In this document: positions 51,685 through 59,749 of the stretch, one piece after another
Position numbering within the stretch: position 1 is the stretch's first letter
How the letters are laid out: the number at the start of each line of letters is the position of its first letter
DNA from: UBA6115 sp050952935
GTDB lineage: Bacteria > Bacillota > Clostridia > Christensenellales > Aristaeellaceae
Direction of reading: 5' to 3'
Assembly: GCA_050952935.1 (NCBI GenBank)
Contig: JBMNLS010000003.1
Location: 25,040-89,039, forward strand
Length of the DNA: 64,000 nt
The notes under the pieces: model-generated
What the model saw: the letters and a program-made list of their open reading frames with translations, nothing else
Told to the model about the DNA's origin: nothing
Database searches by the model: none
Position numbers and translations under genes: made by a program

Positions 51685-52568
51685 GTGGTTAAAAAACTGA
51701 TTTTGAATATGATAGAAAAACACCCAAAACTTAATGATTATGTCATCATGACGCTGGCAATTATCCTGTCGTCTATTGGTGTTTATTTCTTTAAATTTCC
51801 CAACCATTTTTCCACCGGTGGAGTCACCGGCATCGCTGTGGTACTTGCTCGGCTGATACCGGGCCTGACGGTAACCAGGCTAAGCAACCTCTTTAACATT
51901 TCTCTTCTGGAATTGGACTGTTGCTGATCGGAAAGGACTTTTGCATCAAAACCATTTATTGCACCCTTTTACTGTCAGGACTGTTATTCTTGTTTGAATG
52001 GTTTTTCCCTCTTCATTCTCCTTTGACGAATCAGCCTTTTATGGAACTGATGGTGGCTATGCTTCTTTCAGCAACAGGAGCGGGGCTGCTGTTTAATGTA
52101 GGGGCTTCCAGCGGCGGTACGGATATCGTAGCCATGGTGCTAAAAAAGCATTTCCGCCTTTACAATATTTCTACTGCACTCATGATCACAGATTTCCTTG
52201 CGGCATTAGCAACTTTCTTTATATTTGACATCACAACTGGTATCTTTTCTCTTTTTGGTTTGGTGACACGCGGAGCTGTGCTTCAGTGGGTGCTGGGAGC
52301 GCTGAGACAGCGCAAATATTTTCACATCATTACAGCTGACGAAGATAAAATCAAGCAATTTATCATCGGGAATCTGGCCAGAAGCGCTACTGTTTTTGAA
52401 GGTCAGGGTGCCTATTCAGGCCAACGACGCACCCTGATTGTGACTGCGGTAAGCACCCGGGAGGCGGTGGCTCTCAAGCGTTTTGTCAAATCCCACAGCC
52501 CTCAATCCTTTGTGTTAATTACCAATACTGATGATATTATCGGCAACGGTTTTAGGAATAATCTTTAA
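51685..52568 (+). pseudogene. YitT-family membrane protein, frameshifted
   Basis: Two overlapping frames together make one YitT protein of ~294 residues. The first reads from GTG 51685 (VIMTLAIILSSIGVYFFKFP, FSTGGVTGIAVVLARLIPGL) to FNISLLELDCC-stop at 51925. The continuation GIGLLLIGKDFCIKTIYCTL is in another frame, entering at 51909 (CT-GGA-ATT), so one base seems missing near 51908. The rest is normal: GAGLLLFNVGASSGGTDIVA, and a DUF2179 tail (YFHIITADEDKIKQFIIGNL, EGQGAYSGQRRTLIVTAVST). AT-richer than neighbours. Sequencing error or real decay cannot be separated. Function of YitT proteins is poorly known. Confidence 0.8.
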
Positions 52569-52643
52569 AGAAAGAAGAAAAACCATGATTCATTTGCAAA
52601 AAAACTGAATGCGAAAAAGAACATCTCAGGTTTTTTTCGGAAT

Positions 52644-53468
52644 TTGTTTTGGGATATCTTGGGCGGCATGATATATGCAATGGGGGTTTATACATTTGTT
52701 TCCCATGCAGGGTTTGCGCCGGGCGGGATCACTGGCATGGGAGTTATTCTTAACTATTTGTTCAAATTGCCCATTGGCGCTGTAACGCTTGTTATTAATA
52801 TCCCCATCGTGCTGATCTCTCTTAAATATTTAGGCAAACATTATCTGTTGCGTACCTTTCAGACGCTTATTGTCAGCGCTCTGTTTATGGATCAGGTTAT
52901 GCCCCTGTTTCCCCATTATACTGGCAATCCGCTTTTGGCGGCTCTTTTTGGTGGGGGTATCAGTGGGCTGGGTTTAGCGTTTATTTATAACGCGGGCAGT
53001 TGCACCGGGGGTAGTGATCTGGTGATTATGTCCCTGAGAAAACTGCATCCCCATCTATCTGTAGGTCAAATCTCTCTGTTAATCGACGGTTTACTCATTG
53101 TGCTGGGCGCTTTTGTCTACAATAATATTGACGCAGTATTATATGGTATTCTGTTCACCTTGACATATACCTTGGTGATTGATCGACTTATGGATGGATT
53201 TGCAGGCGGGAAAATGGCGCTTATCATTAGCGAACAAAATATGTTGATCGCTCAACGCATTCAAGATGAATTAAACCGCGGTGTGACCCTGCTGCAGGGC
53301 AAAGGTATGTATACGGGCGCTCATCGAGATGTATTGATGTGTGCTTGCGCCAGAGTGCAGCTGCCTCAAATTCGCCGCATTGTTAGCGACTGTGACTCGG
53401 CTGCACTGCTAATTGTGATGGATTATAGCGAAGTGCGCGGCAAGGGTTTTCAACCCCACAGCACATAG
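52644..53468 (+). CDS. YitT-family membrane protein, N-terminus disrupted
   Basis: 274 residues from TTG 52644, which has no ribosome site. The frame before it encodes LNAKKNISGFFRNL, a normal YitT start, and an ATG at 52585 with a purine-rich site enters it only if a run of seven A (52598-52604) had eight. The gene is thus probably one base short at its 5' end. Core: GGMIYAMGVYTFVSHAGFAP, PGGITGMGVILNYLFKLPIG, GLAFIYNAGSCTGGSDLVIM; DUF2179 tail: LLQGKGMYTGAHRDVLMCAC and VRGKGFQP. It is a paralogue of the preceding gene, sharing the riboswitch transcript. Confidence 0.8.
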   Translation: MFWDILGGMIYAMGVYTFVSHAGFAPGGITGMGVILNYLFKLPIGAVTLVINIPIVLISLKYLGKHYLLRTFQTLIVSALFMDQVMPLFPHYTGNPLLAALFGGGISGLGLAFIYNAGSCTGGSDLVIMSLRKLHPHLSVGQISLLIDGLLIVLGAFVYNNIDAVLYGILFTLTYTLVIDRLMDGFAGGKMALIISEQNMLIAQRIQDELNRGVTLLQGKGMYTGAHRDVLMCACARVQLPQIRRIVSDCDSAALLIVMDYSEVRGKGFQPHST

Positions 53469-53528
53469 AAAATATTCTTGTTTTCTTCTGCTCAGGTCAG
53501 TTTCAATAGGTGAACGCTGTTAAGCAAA

Positions 53529-53563
53529 GCCCCGCCAGGGACGCTTTTGTTCCCTGGCGGGGC
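53529..53563. terminator. Strong hairpin between convergent YitT and BlaR units
   Basis: GCCCCGCCAGGGA (53529-53541) and TCCCTGGCGGGGC (53551-53563) are perfectly complementary. On the minus strand TTTGC follows, and a T6 run lies ~14 bp downstream on the plus strand, so it may end transcription from both sides. Confidence 0.65.
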
Positions 53564-53587
53564 AAGGTTAGTCTGATTTTTTGTCTG

Positions 53588-54424
53588 TTACCCGTTGACA
53601 GCCGGGTCCATCGGCAGCTGCTGGCCGTCCTCCTGTAGAAAAGCCACCTCAAGGGCCCCATAGAACTCGCTGAACACCGGGTCATCGCTGTAGAAATCGA
53701 TCAACCAGGCCATTTGATCGTCATTTAGGTCTTCCGGCAGGTGGGCGTTGCTGAAATGCCGCAGCTGGCCCACGGGGATGAGGGAGGGAATCACATCAAA
53801 GGTCTCCAGAATCTCCCGGGTCAGCCGCTTTTCCTTGGCCCATTCCGTGTCAAGGGCTGCTGTCATCGCCTTTGTCAGGATCTCCGCCGGGGGCTGGGGC
53901 GAAGTTTTGTCCTCAGGCGGGGCATACAGCCCGCCTCGCATTTCAACATCATGGTAAACTGCCTTGCCGCCGGGGCTTTCTACCTCCACCCGGTAGACCT
54001 GATAGCTACCCTCTGGCTTGGCTTGAGGCTGAATAAAGGAAACAATCCAGGATTTCTGATCGTCGCCCAGCTCATAGAAGTCGCATTCCTTTTCCCAGGT
54101 TTCCAGGTCTTTTCGGCTGAGGTCGTATTCCCGGGTCAGGGTGGCGATGGCCTTGTCCGTGGCCACCTCTTGTGTCAGGTCATCCTTGCCAGGCAGGCGG
54201 CTGATCATGCGGTTGTCCCCGCCCATCCATTCCTCCTTGTCATAGGGCGCGTCAAGGGCCGCCTTCTGCTCAATCGTCCAGGCATGGTAGGGGCCGTGCT
54301 TCTTCAGCATCCGGGCCCTGTGGCCCAGGTAGTCATAGTAGCTGTCCGCCACCAGCTCCGCCAGGGCTGGGGTCAGCATCATGAGGCATATAAGAAGAGT
54401 CAGGCTCCGCTTCAATATTTTCAT
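53588..54424 (-). CDS. Secreted protein related to the BlaR1 ectodomain
   Basis: 278 residues with signal peptide (MKILKRSLTLLICLMMLTPA, cut near ALA-E). Sections such as GPYHAWTIEQKAALDAPYDK and TREYDLSRKDLETWEKECDF then QKSWIVSFIQPQ parallel the C-terminal third of the neighbouring M56 protein (YGDVNTWTLEQRAEGSQLAQ, EREWNVHFWLIGVQ), including a PepSY-like layout. It lies 12 bp after that gene in the same direction. It may be an inhibitor or partner of the peptidase-type receptor, which is inference from shared sequence. Confidence 0.7.
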   Translation of the reverse strand: MKILKRSLTLLICLMMLTPALAELVADSYYDYLGHRARMLKKHGPYHAWTIEQKAALDAPYDKEEWMGGDNRMISRLPGKDDLTQEVATDKAIATLTREYDLSRKDLETWEKECDFYELGDDQKSWIVSFIQPQAKPEGSYQVYRVEVESPGGKAVYHDVEMRGGLYAPPEDKTSPQPPAEILTKAMTAALDTEWAKEKRLTREILETFDVIPSLIPVGQLRHFSNAHLPEDLNDDQMAWLIDFYSDDPVFSEFYGALEVAFLQEDGQQLPMDPAVNG

Positions 54425-54436
54425 GGTTTTCTCCCT

Positions 54437-56962
54437 TTATCCGTTGCCTTCCGGCGTCCAGACGCTGATCACCTCGCCTGTCATGGCGTCTATCTGCACA
54501 ATATAGCTACCAGCGCTGCCAGGCCCCTGGGCATCCGGAACATGGAAAGACACCTCCCATAGCTCCCTTTCCTTTCCCTCAACATAGTCGAATGTATAGC
54601 TCAGATTCATTTTCCAGCTGTTTACATCTGTTTCTGAACGTCCTTCCTGATTGATAAGGGTTTCCCGGGCGATGGCCACCGCCTGATCCTTTTTGATCAC
54701 AGCGTCCCTGCCCAACACCTGCCCGGGTATCTGTCTGATCTCAAGCGCATTACCCTTTTTATCCAAACGCACATTGCAATCCTGCACTCCGATCAGCCAG
54801 AAATGCACATTCCATTCGCGCTCTTCAGGGCGGCCATCGGGGTAGGCATAGCTGACGCTATGTTTAATCACAGCTTTTTCATCAAAGCCGTACTTCCCGC
54901 CCGCAGATACCAGCGCTTTTTGATAAGCTTCTTCCTGGCTCAGTTCATCAGACCCCGGCACCACATTGATCAACCGGGTGCCTTTGCCATCGGTAAGCCA
55001 CTTAAAGCCATATTCCTGAGCCAACTGGCTGCCCTCAGCCCGCTGTTCCAGCGTCCAGGTGTTCACATCTCCGTACTTGTTATAAAGAATGCTCCGCTTC
55101 TGCTCATACGCCGCATACCTTTCCACCCAGCCGGGCTGAATCTCATCAAATGGATCCGGCGGCAGGAAAGCTTTCAGAGCTGCCTGGGTCTTTTCATCAA
55201 GGGAAAGAGCGGATAAAGGCAGATATCCCAGGGCTTTCCCGATCTGCACATGGTAGTAGCTCAGGCTGTGACCGAGGAGAATGACCTCCGTTCCTTTTTG
55301 GAAGGCGCCCAGGGATATATCCGTCAGCCCCGTATCCCGAAGCAGGCTGGTGTTGTTATCTGCTATTGTACCCTTCAAACTTGGCACTTCAGGCTTTTCA
55401 AACACCAGCTCCTTCAGCGGCACATAGCCTGATACGCCTTCATATTCAGTGTTTTTCCCGACGATGATGTCCGCCCATTCCTCATCCGTGCTGCCACCCA
55501 CGCCGGGGGTCACCCGGGTGAGGGTTACAGGGGCACCCGGCAGCAGCGCCATGGCTGGGTAGTTGCCGCTGTAGGGCATGTGGCGCATACCAGCACTGTC
55601 CTTTACCCAGGCCTGGCGGCTCTGGTTTTTGGGGATTTCCGGCATATAGCCCTGCCCCTCCCAGAGGGGTTCATCCCCCCGGCCGATGTAAACCGCGGCT
55701 TTGTCTTCAGGCAGAATATGTACATCCAGATGCTCCTGACTCCGGCCTGTGGTCGCATCCAGGGTCACCACCCACATCTCATGCCAGATGCCGGCCCATT
55801 CCCTCCAAGCCACCTCAGCCTTGATATTGGAAAAGTCCTGGATACCATCGTCATACACAACATAGGCCATCACCGCCTCCTTAGCGGCATCGATGGCTTC
55901 AGCTTCCGTCATCATTCGGATCACTTCCTGGGCATTGACAGCAGCGGGGGGTGGAGCCTCAGCAGTGGGGGTGGATGAAGCCTCAGAGGCTGAGGTAAAC
56001 AGCATGGGAAGAAACAGCGCCAGCGCCGCCAATACGGCGAGGCCAACGGCGCGCTTCTGCTTTTTGGGGTTGGCGATCATGGCGATCCTCTCTTTCAAAT
56101 GGCGTTTGCCGCTGGCCATGGCGGTGTCCGCCGCCAGTAGGCGGGTGAGGTGAAGGTCGGTCTGCATCAGGGCGATCAGGCTCATGCCATAGGCTTCCCG
56201 CCGGGCGGCGTCCATGTTTTGGATGACCGCCTCATCGCAGGCAGCCTCGCTGTCCTCCCGGCTGAGGGCGGCCATCAACCACATCAGTGGGTTCCACCAC
56301 CAGGTGCAAAGCAAAAGGCTTCTCGCAGCGGCCCAGAGGTGATCCTTCCTGCGCCAGTGGGTCAGCTCGTGGCTGAGCACCATATGAAGCAGGGTTTCTG
56401 TTTGCAGGGCCTGACGGTTGAGCATGATGCGCGGACGGAACAGCCCCGTCAGGCAGGGGGAGTCCAGCCCCTCCACCAGGTACAGGGGCAGAGGCACGCC
56501 GGGCACATGGAAGGGCTGAAGCCCCTGGACGCGGCGTCTGAGGCGCAGGTGGCTGACAGCAACATGCAGCAGCATCAGCCCGGCCCCCGCCAGCCACAGC
56601 CACAGGAGCATCCGGGGCAGCAAAACCGCCCAATCGATGGTGGACGTAGGGATCATTTCAGCCGCCTGGGCCACAGGCGCAGCAGGCAGGGATGAAGCTG
56701 TTGGCTGGGCAGGCAGGGAAAGGGACAGGGGCGCTGCCGGGGCATGGCGGACGGGCACTGTCCGGGACGCCGCCGGCGCAAGCCAGCCCCACAGGCTCAG
56801 CGCACTTGAAAGGCTGAAAGGCAGCATCAGCCGCAGCGCCGGAATCAGCCACAGGGCATAGCGTGCCTGGGCGCTCAGATGACGCTTGAGGAGCGGCCGC
56901 AGCAGCGCCAGCAGCAGAATGAAGGCCCCGCTTTGCAGCAGCATGTCGCGGACGATGGTCAT
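54437..56962 (-). CDS. BlaR1-type M56 membrane metalloprotease with long ectodomain
   Basis: 841 residues. Four N-terminal spans and a cytoplasmic M56 zinc site: VLSHELTHWRRKDHLW (HExxH, about residues 199-203) and the distal SEAACDEAVIQ motif. Another span, KRAVGLAVLAALALFLPMLF, leads to an extracellular part of ~530 residues. In BlaR1 this is a penicillin-binding domain, but here I see two SH3-like repeats (WADIIVGKNTEYEGVSGYVP, SYYHVQIGKALGYLPLSALS) and PepSY-like stretches instead, with no SxxK/KTG pattern. So beta-lactam sensing is doubtful. It starts 5 bp after the BlaI-like gene and should cleave that repressor when signalled. Confidence 0.85.
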   Translation of the reverse strand: MTIVRDMLLQSGAFILLLALLRPLLKRHLSAQARYALWLIPALRLMLPFSLSSALSLWGWLAPAASRTVPVRHAPAAPLSLSLPAQPTASSLPAAPVAQAAEMIPTSTIDWAVLLPRMLLWLWLAGAGLMLLHVAVSHLRLRRRVQGLQPFHVPGVPLPLYLVEGLDSPCLTGLFRPRIMLNRQALQTETLLHMVLSHELTHWRRKDHLWAAARSLLLCTWWWNPLMWLMAALSREDSEAACDEAVIQNMDAARREAYGMSLIALMQTDLHLTRLLAADTAMASGKRHLKERIAMIANPKKQKRAVGLAVLAALALFLPMLFTSASEASSTPTAEAPPPAAVNAQEVIRMMTEAEAIDAAKEAVMAYVVYDDGIQDFSNIKAEVAWREWAGIWHEMWVVTLDATTGRSQEHLDVHILPEDKAAVYIGRGDEPLWEGQGYMPEIPKNQSRQAWVKDSAGMRHMPYSGNYPAMALLPGAPVTLTRVTPGVGGSTDEEWADIIVGKNTEYEGVSGYVPLKELVFEKPEVPSLKGTIADNNTSLLRDTGLTDISLGAFQKGTEVILLGHSLSYYHVQIGKALGYLPLSALSLDEKTQAALKAFLPPDPFDEIQPGWVERYAAYEQKRSILYNKYGDVNTWTLEQRAEGSQLAQEYGFKWLTDGKGTRLINVVPGSDELSQEEAYQKALVSAGGKYGFDEKAVIKHSVSYAYPDGRPEEREWNVHFWLIGVQDCNVRLDKKGNALEIRQIPGQVLGRDAVIKKDQAVAIARETLINQEGRSETDVNSWKMNLSYTFDYVEGKERELWEVSFHVPDAQGPGSAGSYIVQIDAMTGEVISVWTPEGNG

Positions 56963-56967
56963 CGCGT

Positions 56968-57342
56968 TTATTCTCCTTTTTTCAGGATGTTGATTAATGT
57001 CTGGGTTTCTTCGGGGCTGAGAGGGCCTGCGTTCACCGCGTTTGACACCATCAGGAGCAGGTCCCCCCCGTAGACCTTGTCCAGTACCTCCCGGGCCTGA
57101 TGCTGTTGGGCGGCTTCCTGGGGGATGGCGGCGATGTACCGGGGCGGGCGGCGGCCGGTGTCGATGGTTAACGCCCCCTTGGCTTCCAGGCGCTTAAGGA
57201 AGGAGATCACCGCGTGCTTGCTCCAGCCCGCGTCGGCCACCTCTTTTAGAATCTGGCCCAGGCTGGGCTCTTCCAGCGCCCACAGCGCCCGCATCACGCG
57301 CCACTCCACGTCGGTAAAAGAAATGGGTTCATTGTGTTTCAT
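56968..57342 (-). CDS. BlaI/MecI-family transcriptional repressor
   Basis: 124 residues. Winged helix: TDVEWRVMRALWALEEPSLG, QILKEVADAGWSKHAVISFL, KRLEAKGALTIDTGRRPPRY; C-terminal dimer helices to LINILKKGE. BlaI proteins repress their own operon and are cut by the BlaR1-type protease. The gene is first in the operon, with GGAGG 6 bases before ATG 57342. Two GGTAAC palindromes in its promoter are the likely operators. Confidence 0.92.
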   Translation of the reverse strand: MKHNEPISFTDVEWRVMRALWALEEPSLGQILKEVADAGWSKHAVISFLKRLEAKGALTIDTGRRPPRYIAAIPQEAAQQHQAREVLDKVYGGDLLLMVSNAVNAGPLSPEETQTLINILKKGE

Positions 57343-57370
57343 GGTTTTCCTCCGTCTGTGTCACACGCCA

Positions 57371-57388
57371 GGTAACAATTTGGTTACC
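57371..57388. promoter_or_regulatory. BlaI-type operator, GGTAAC-N6-GTTACC
   Basis: GGTAAC (57371-57376), AATTTG, GTTACC (57383-57388), a perfect inverted repeat 29 bp upstream of the BlaI-like start. Confidence 0.7.
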
Positions 57389-57393
57389 GATAA

Positions 57394-57420
57394 GGTAACA
57401 CGATGCTTACCAGCTGTCAA
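57394..57420 (-). promoter_or_regulatory. Second operator and -35 of the blaI promoter
   Basis: GGTAAC (57394-57399), ACGATG, CTTACC (57406-57411) repeats the first operator with one change, centres 23 bp apart, placing two dimers on the same helical face. On the minus strand the -35 TTGACA is at 57420-57415, with a weak -10 TACCTT inside the second site. Confidence 0.65.
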
Positions 57421-57579
57421 GCCCTTTTATTTAAAATACGGAAATCAGCCATTTTCGTTGCGCTACATTTATGTAGACGGAATAAAAAGCTGATTTGTTC
57501 GGTTTCCGGGCAAAAATTTTACACCCAAAGCACATCCCGTGTGTTATGCTGTACTTATACCACAAAAAGGAGGCCGCCC

Positions 57580-58242
57580 ATGCCCGTTACATTTGAACAG
57601 GTGAAACAAAACCCGGCCATCAGGGCCTATATCAAAAAGGCGGATGAATCCCTCATCGCCCTGGGCTATACCGAACACAGCTTTGCCCATTCGGGAAAAT
57701 CCGCTGAAACCGCCAGATGGATCCTCCTTGAAACCGGGCATCCGGAGCGCCTGGCGGAGCTGGCCGCCATCGCCGCCTATCTGCATGACATCGGCAACGT
57801 GATCAACCGCGTAGCCCATGAGCGCACCGGGGCGCTGCTGGCCTTTTCCCTGCTGAAGGACATGGGGGCCGACCCGGATGATGTGGCCACTGTCATCACC
57901 GCCATTGGCAACCACGATGAGGCCACCGCCTTCCCGGTCAACGATGTGGCGGCGGCGCTGATCATCGCCGACAAAACCGATGTGCGCCGCAGCCGGGTGA
58001 GGAATAAGGAAACCATTGAGCTGGACATCCATGACCGGGTGAACTACGCGGTGGAAAAATCAGAGCTCAAGATCAACAAAGCCGATGGCGAGCTGCTGCT
58101 GCATCTCACCATCGACACCACCATCAGCGCCATCTCTGACTATTTTGAAATATTCCTCAGCCGCATGCTGCTGTGCCGCAAGGCGGCTGAAAAGCTATCC
58201 CTCACCTTCGGCATGGTCATCAACGGGCAGAGGTTGATGTAG
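57580..58242 (+). CDS. HD-domain phosphohydrolase
   Basis: 220 residues. HD superfamily metal site: HSFAHSGKSAETARWILLET (first His), IAAYLHDIGNVINRVAHER (HD pair), TAIGNHDEATAFPVNDVAAA and IIADKTDVRRSRVRNKET (Asp). The rest (VEKSELKINKADGELLLHLT) is a beta-rich cap. ATG 57580 follows AAAAGGAGG by 6 bases; the longer frame upstream has no site. Such enzymes cleave nucleotides or signalling phosphates; substrate unknown. It stands alone, divergent from the BlaI operon. Confidence 0.85.
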   Translation: MPVTFEQVKQNPAIRAYIKKADESLIALGYTEHSFAHSGKSAETARWILLETGHPERLAELAAIAAYLHDIGNVINRVAHERTGALLAFSLLKDMGADPDDVATVITAIGNHDEATAFPVNDVAAALIIADKTDVRRSRVRNKETIELDIHDRVNYAVEKSELKINKADGELLLHLTIDTTISAISDYFEIFLSRMLLCRKAAEKLSLTFGMVINGQRLM

Positions 58243-58257
58243 GCGTTGTAAAAAAGA

Positions 58258-58641
58258 CTACCCGTTTTCCCTGTGCTTTTTTATCCAAGCCAACAGTTCC
58301 TGTCTGTCCATATCATCGCTGGCCACGCCAAAGCCTGCCGCGATAATGTCATTGTCCTGCGCTGTCAAAACCACGCCGTTCAGCTCCAAAAAAGTCAGCA
58401 TAACCAGCATCCCGATTCGTTTGTTTCCATCAATAAAAGCATGATTTTTGATCAGCGCATAGCCTAAATAAGCCGCCTGTTCTTCTATGCTGCCAACAAG
58501 CGGCTGTCCATACATGGTCTGAAAAGGTGCGTGCAGAGCGGATTCCAGCAGTCCAATATCCCGCACGCCGCCAAGCCCGCCTGTACGCGCTATCAACATG
58601 GCGTGGAGGTTTTTCACCTGCTCCGTGCTCAGGCGTTTCAT
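58258..58641 (-). CDS. doc: Doc-type Fic toxin of a Phd-Doc system
   Basis: 127 residues. The Fic/Doc motif HAFIDGNKRIGM (HxFxDGNKR) is intact. Other family parts: LSTEQVKNLHAMLIARTGG, GGVRDIGLLESALHAPFQTM. Doc inactivates elongation factor Tu by phosphorylation. It overlaps the antitoxin stop by 4 bases (ATGA), a usual toxin-antitoxin layout. Whether it is active cannot be judged, but no key residue is missing. Confidence 0.92.
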   Translation of the reverse strand: MKRLSTEQVKNLHAMLIARTGGLGGVRDIGLLESALHAPFQTMYGQPLVGSIEEQAAYLGYALIKNHAFIDGNKRIGMLVMLTFLELNGVVLTAQDNDIIAAGFGVASDDMDRQELLAWIKKHRENG

Positions 58642-58880
58642 TTGGCAAGGGCTTCAAAGGCTTTTTTGTGTTTTTCCAGAATGCGGCCGCCGATGGTTTC
58701 CACATCCTCATCACGCGCCTGGGCGGATTGCTCAAAAGGCTTGATCGCCATGAGAATATAGCGCGGCGTGTTGTTTTTCATGATAACGGCAGCCCCCTGT
58801 TCATCCACCAGATGGGCCACGCGGGAAAAGTTTTGATTGGCTTCGGTGATTGACACCAGGTTATTCAGGTTGATTTTCAT
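58638..58880 (-). CDS. Phd/YefM-type antitoxin
   Basis: 80 residues: MKINLNNLVSITEANQNFSR, VAHLVDEQGAAVIMKNNTPR, YILMAIKPFEQSAQARDEDV. Phd fold with the DNA-binding N-terminus. ATG 58880 is the likely start; AGGAGG lies about 11 bases upstream, and an in-frame GTG at 58892 is too close to it. The C-terminal helix (RILEKHKKAFEALAK) would cover the toxin. Autorepresses through the AAACCA/TGGTTT palindrome. Confidence 0.88.
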   Translation of the reverse strand: MKINLNNLVSITEANQNFSRVAHLVDEQGAAVIMKNNTPRYILMAIKPFEQSAQARDEDVETIGGRILEKHKKAFEALAK

Positions 58881-58898
58881 AGATCCAAACACCTCCTG

Positions 58899-58931
58899 AA
58901 ACCATTATACATTGGTTTAGGATGTTTTCAA
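58899..58931 (-). promoter_or_regulatory. Promoter and operator of the Phd-Doc operon
   Basis: Minus strand TTGAAA (58931-58926), 16 bp, TATAAT (58909-58904). AAACCA (58899-58904) and TGGTTT (58913-58918) form an inverted repeat with 8 bp between, straddling the -10. Confidence 0.6.
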
Positions 58932-58948
58932 CCTATTTCTGTATTTCT

Positions 58949-59728
58949 TTATTTCTCCCTGCTTCTCCCCACCGGGGCCATGTACGCCACAAACTCATCC
59001 TGCCCGTCAAGGCCCATCAGCCGATCCGCCGCCTGCTGATGGTAGGCGGCCACGGCGCACACACCACAGCCGATGGCTTCCGCCGCCAGGTAGAGGTTTT
59101 GGCAGATGTGACCGGCGTCCAGGGCCATCACCTTGTGGGAGGCCTCCCGGTAGCGCCATTCGGTGCGGTAGGGAATGGCGCTCCACATGAAGGTGACCGG
59201 CGCCTGCCCCACAAAGGATTGCCCCAGGGCGGCCTCTGCCACCCGATCGGGCAAATGTTCCAGGCAGCCCAGGAAAACGAGGGCATGGGACAAGGGCAGG
59301 TAGCGCCACAGGCCCATTTCAAACACCTGCCCGTCCTGAGCGACCGCCGGCCTGGTCAGCGCCAGATAGGTTTCAAAGGGATGCCGGTTGCCGGCGGAGG
59401 GTACCGTGCGCAGCACCCGCTCTCCCTTCACCCGGCGCACCCCCTGGGTGGCCCAGAGCAGGAAGGACAATTCCTCCGCGCTGATCGCCTCCGGCGCATA
59501 CTTCCGGCAGCTGACGCGCCTGGCGATGAGGGAAGCCAAGTCTCCCTCGGGCTTCACAATGCCCTGCCAGGCCGGCAGGGGGCACGCCCGCTGGCCTTCT
59601 TCCAGCGGCTTTTCCACCGGCGGCATGGGATGGCCCAGGGACTGGTCGGACCGGGTGAAATCGGTCTGCTGCCTGATGTCGTCCTTCAAAAAGGCCCGCA
59701 GGTCTTGGATGGTGTGTTGGTTTTTCAT
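58949..59728 (-). CDS. SagB/ThcOx-type nitroreductase-fold dehydrogenase
   Basis: 259 residues. FMN-dependent nitroreductase fold: SLIARRVSCRKYAPEAISAE, ELSFLLWATQGVR, TVPSAGNRHPFETYLAL, ALDAGHICQNLYLAAEAIGC then GVCAVAAYHQQAAD. The PSAGNRHP motif is typical of SagB-like enzymes, which form azoles in peptide maturation but also occur alone. No precursor peptide or YcaO gene is near, so a stand-alone dehydrogenase is more likely. It follows trkH by 21 bp in the same direction. Confidence 0.88.
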   Translation of the reverse strand: MKNQHTIQDLRAFLKDDIRQQTDFTRSDQSLGHPMPPVEKPLEEGQRACPLPAWQGIVKPEGDLASLIARRVSCRKYAPEAISAEELSFLLWATQGVRRVKGERVLRTVPSAGNRHPFETYLALTRPAVAQDGQVFEMGLWRYLPLSHALVFLGCLEHLPDRVAEAALGQSFVGQAPVTFMWSAIPYRTEWRYREASHKVMALDAGHICQNLYLAAEAIGCGVCAVAAYHQQAADRLMGLDGQDEFVAYMAPVGRSREK

Positions 59729-59749
59729 GAAACAGCCTCCTGTTTTTTA

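Noticed and set aside
58949..59728. RiPP (SagB) biosynthesis cluster
   Set aside because: No YcaO, precursor peptide, or exporter is adjacent; the gene is followed by a toxin-antitoxin operon and preceded by trkH.
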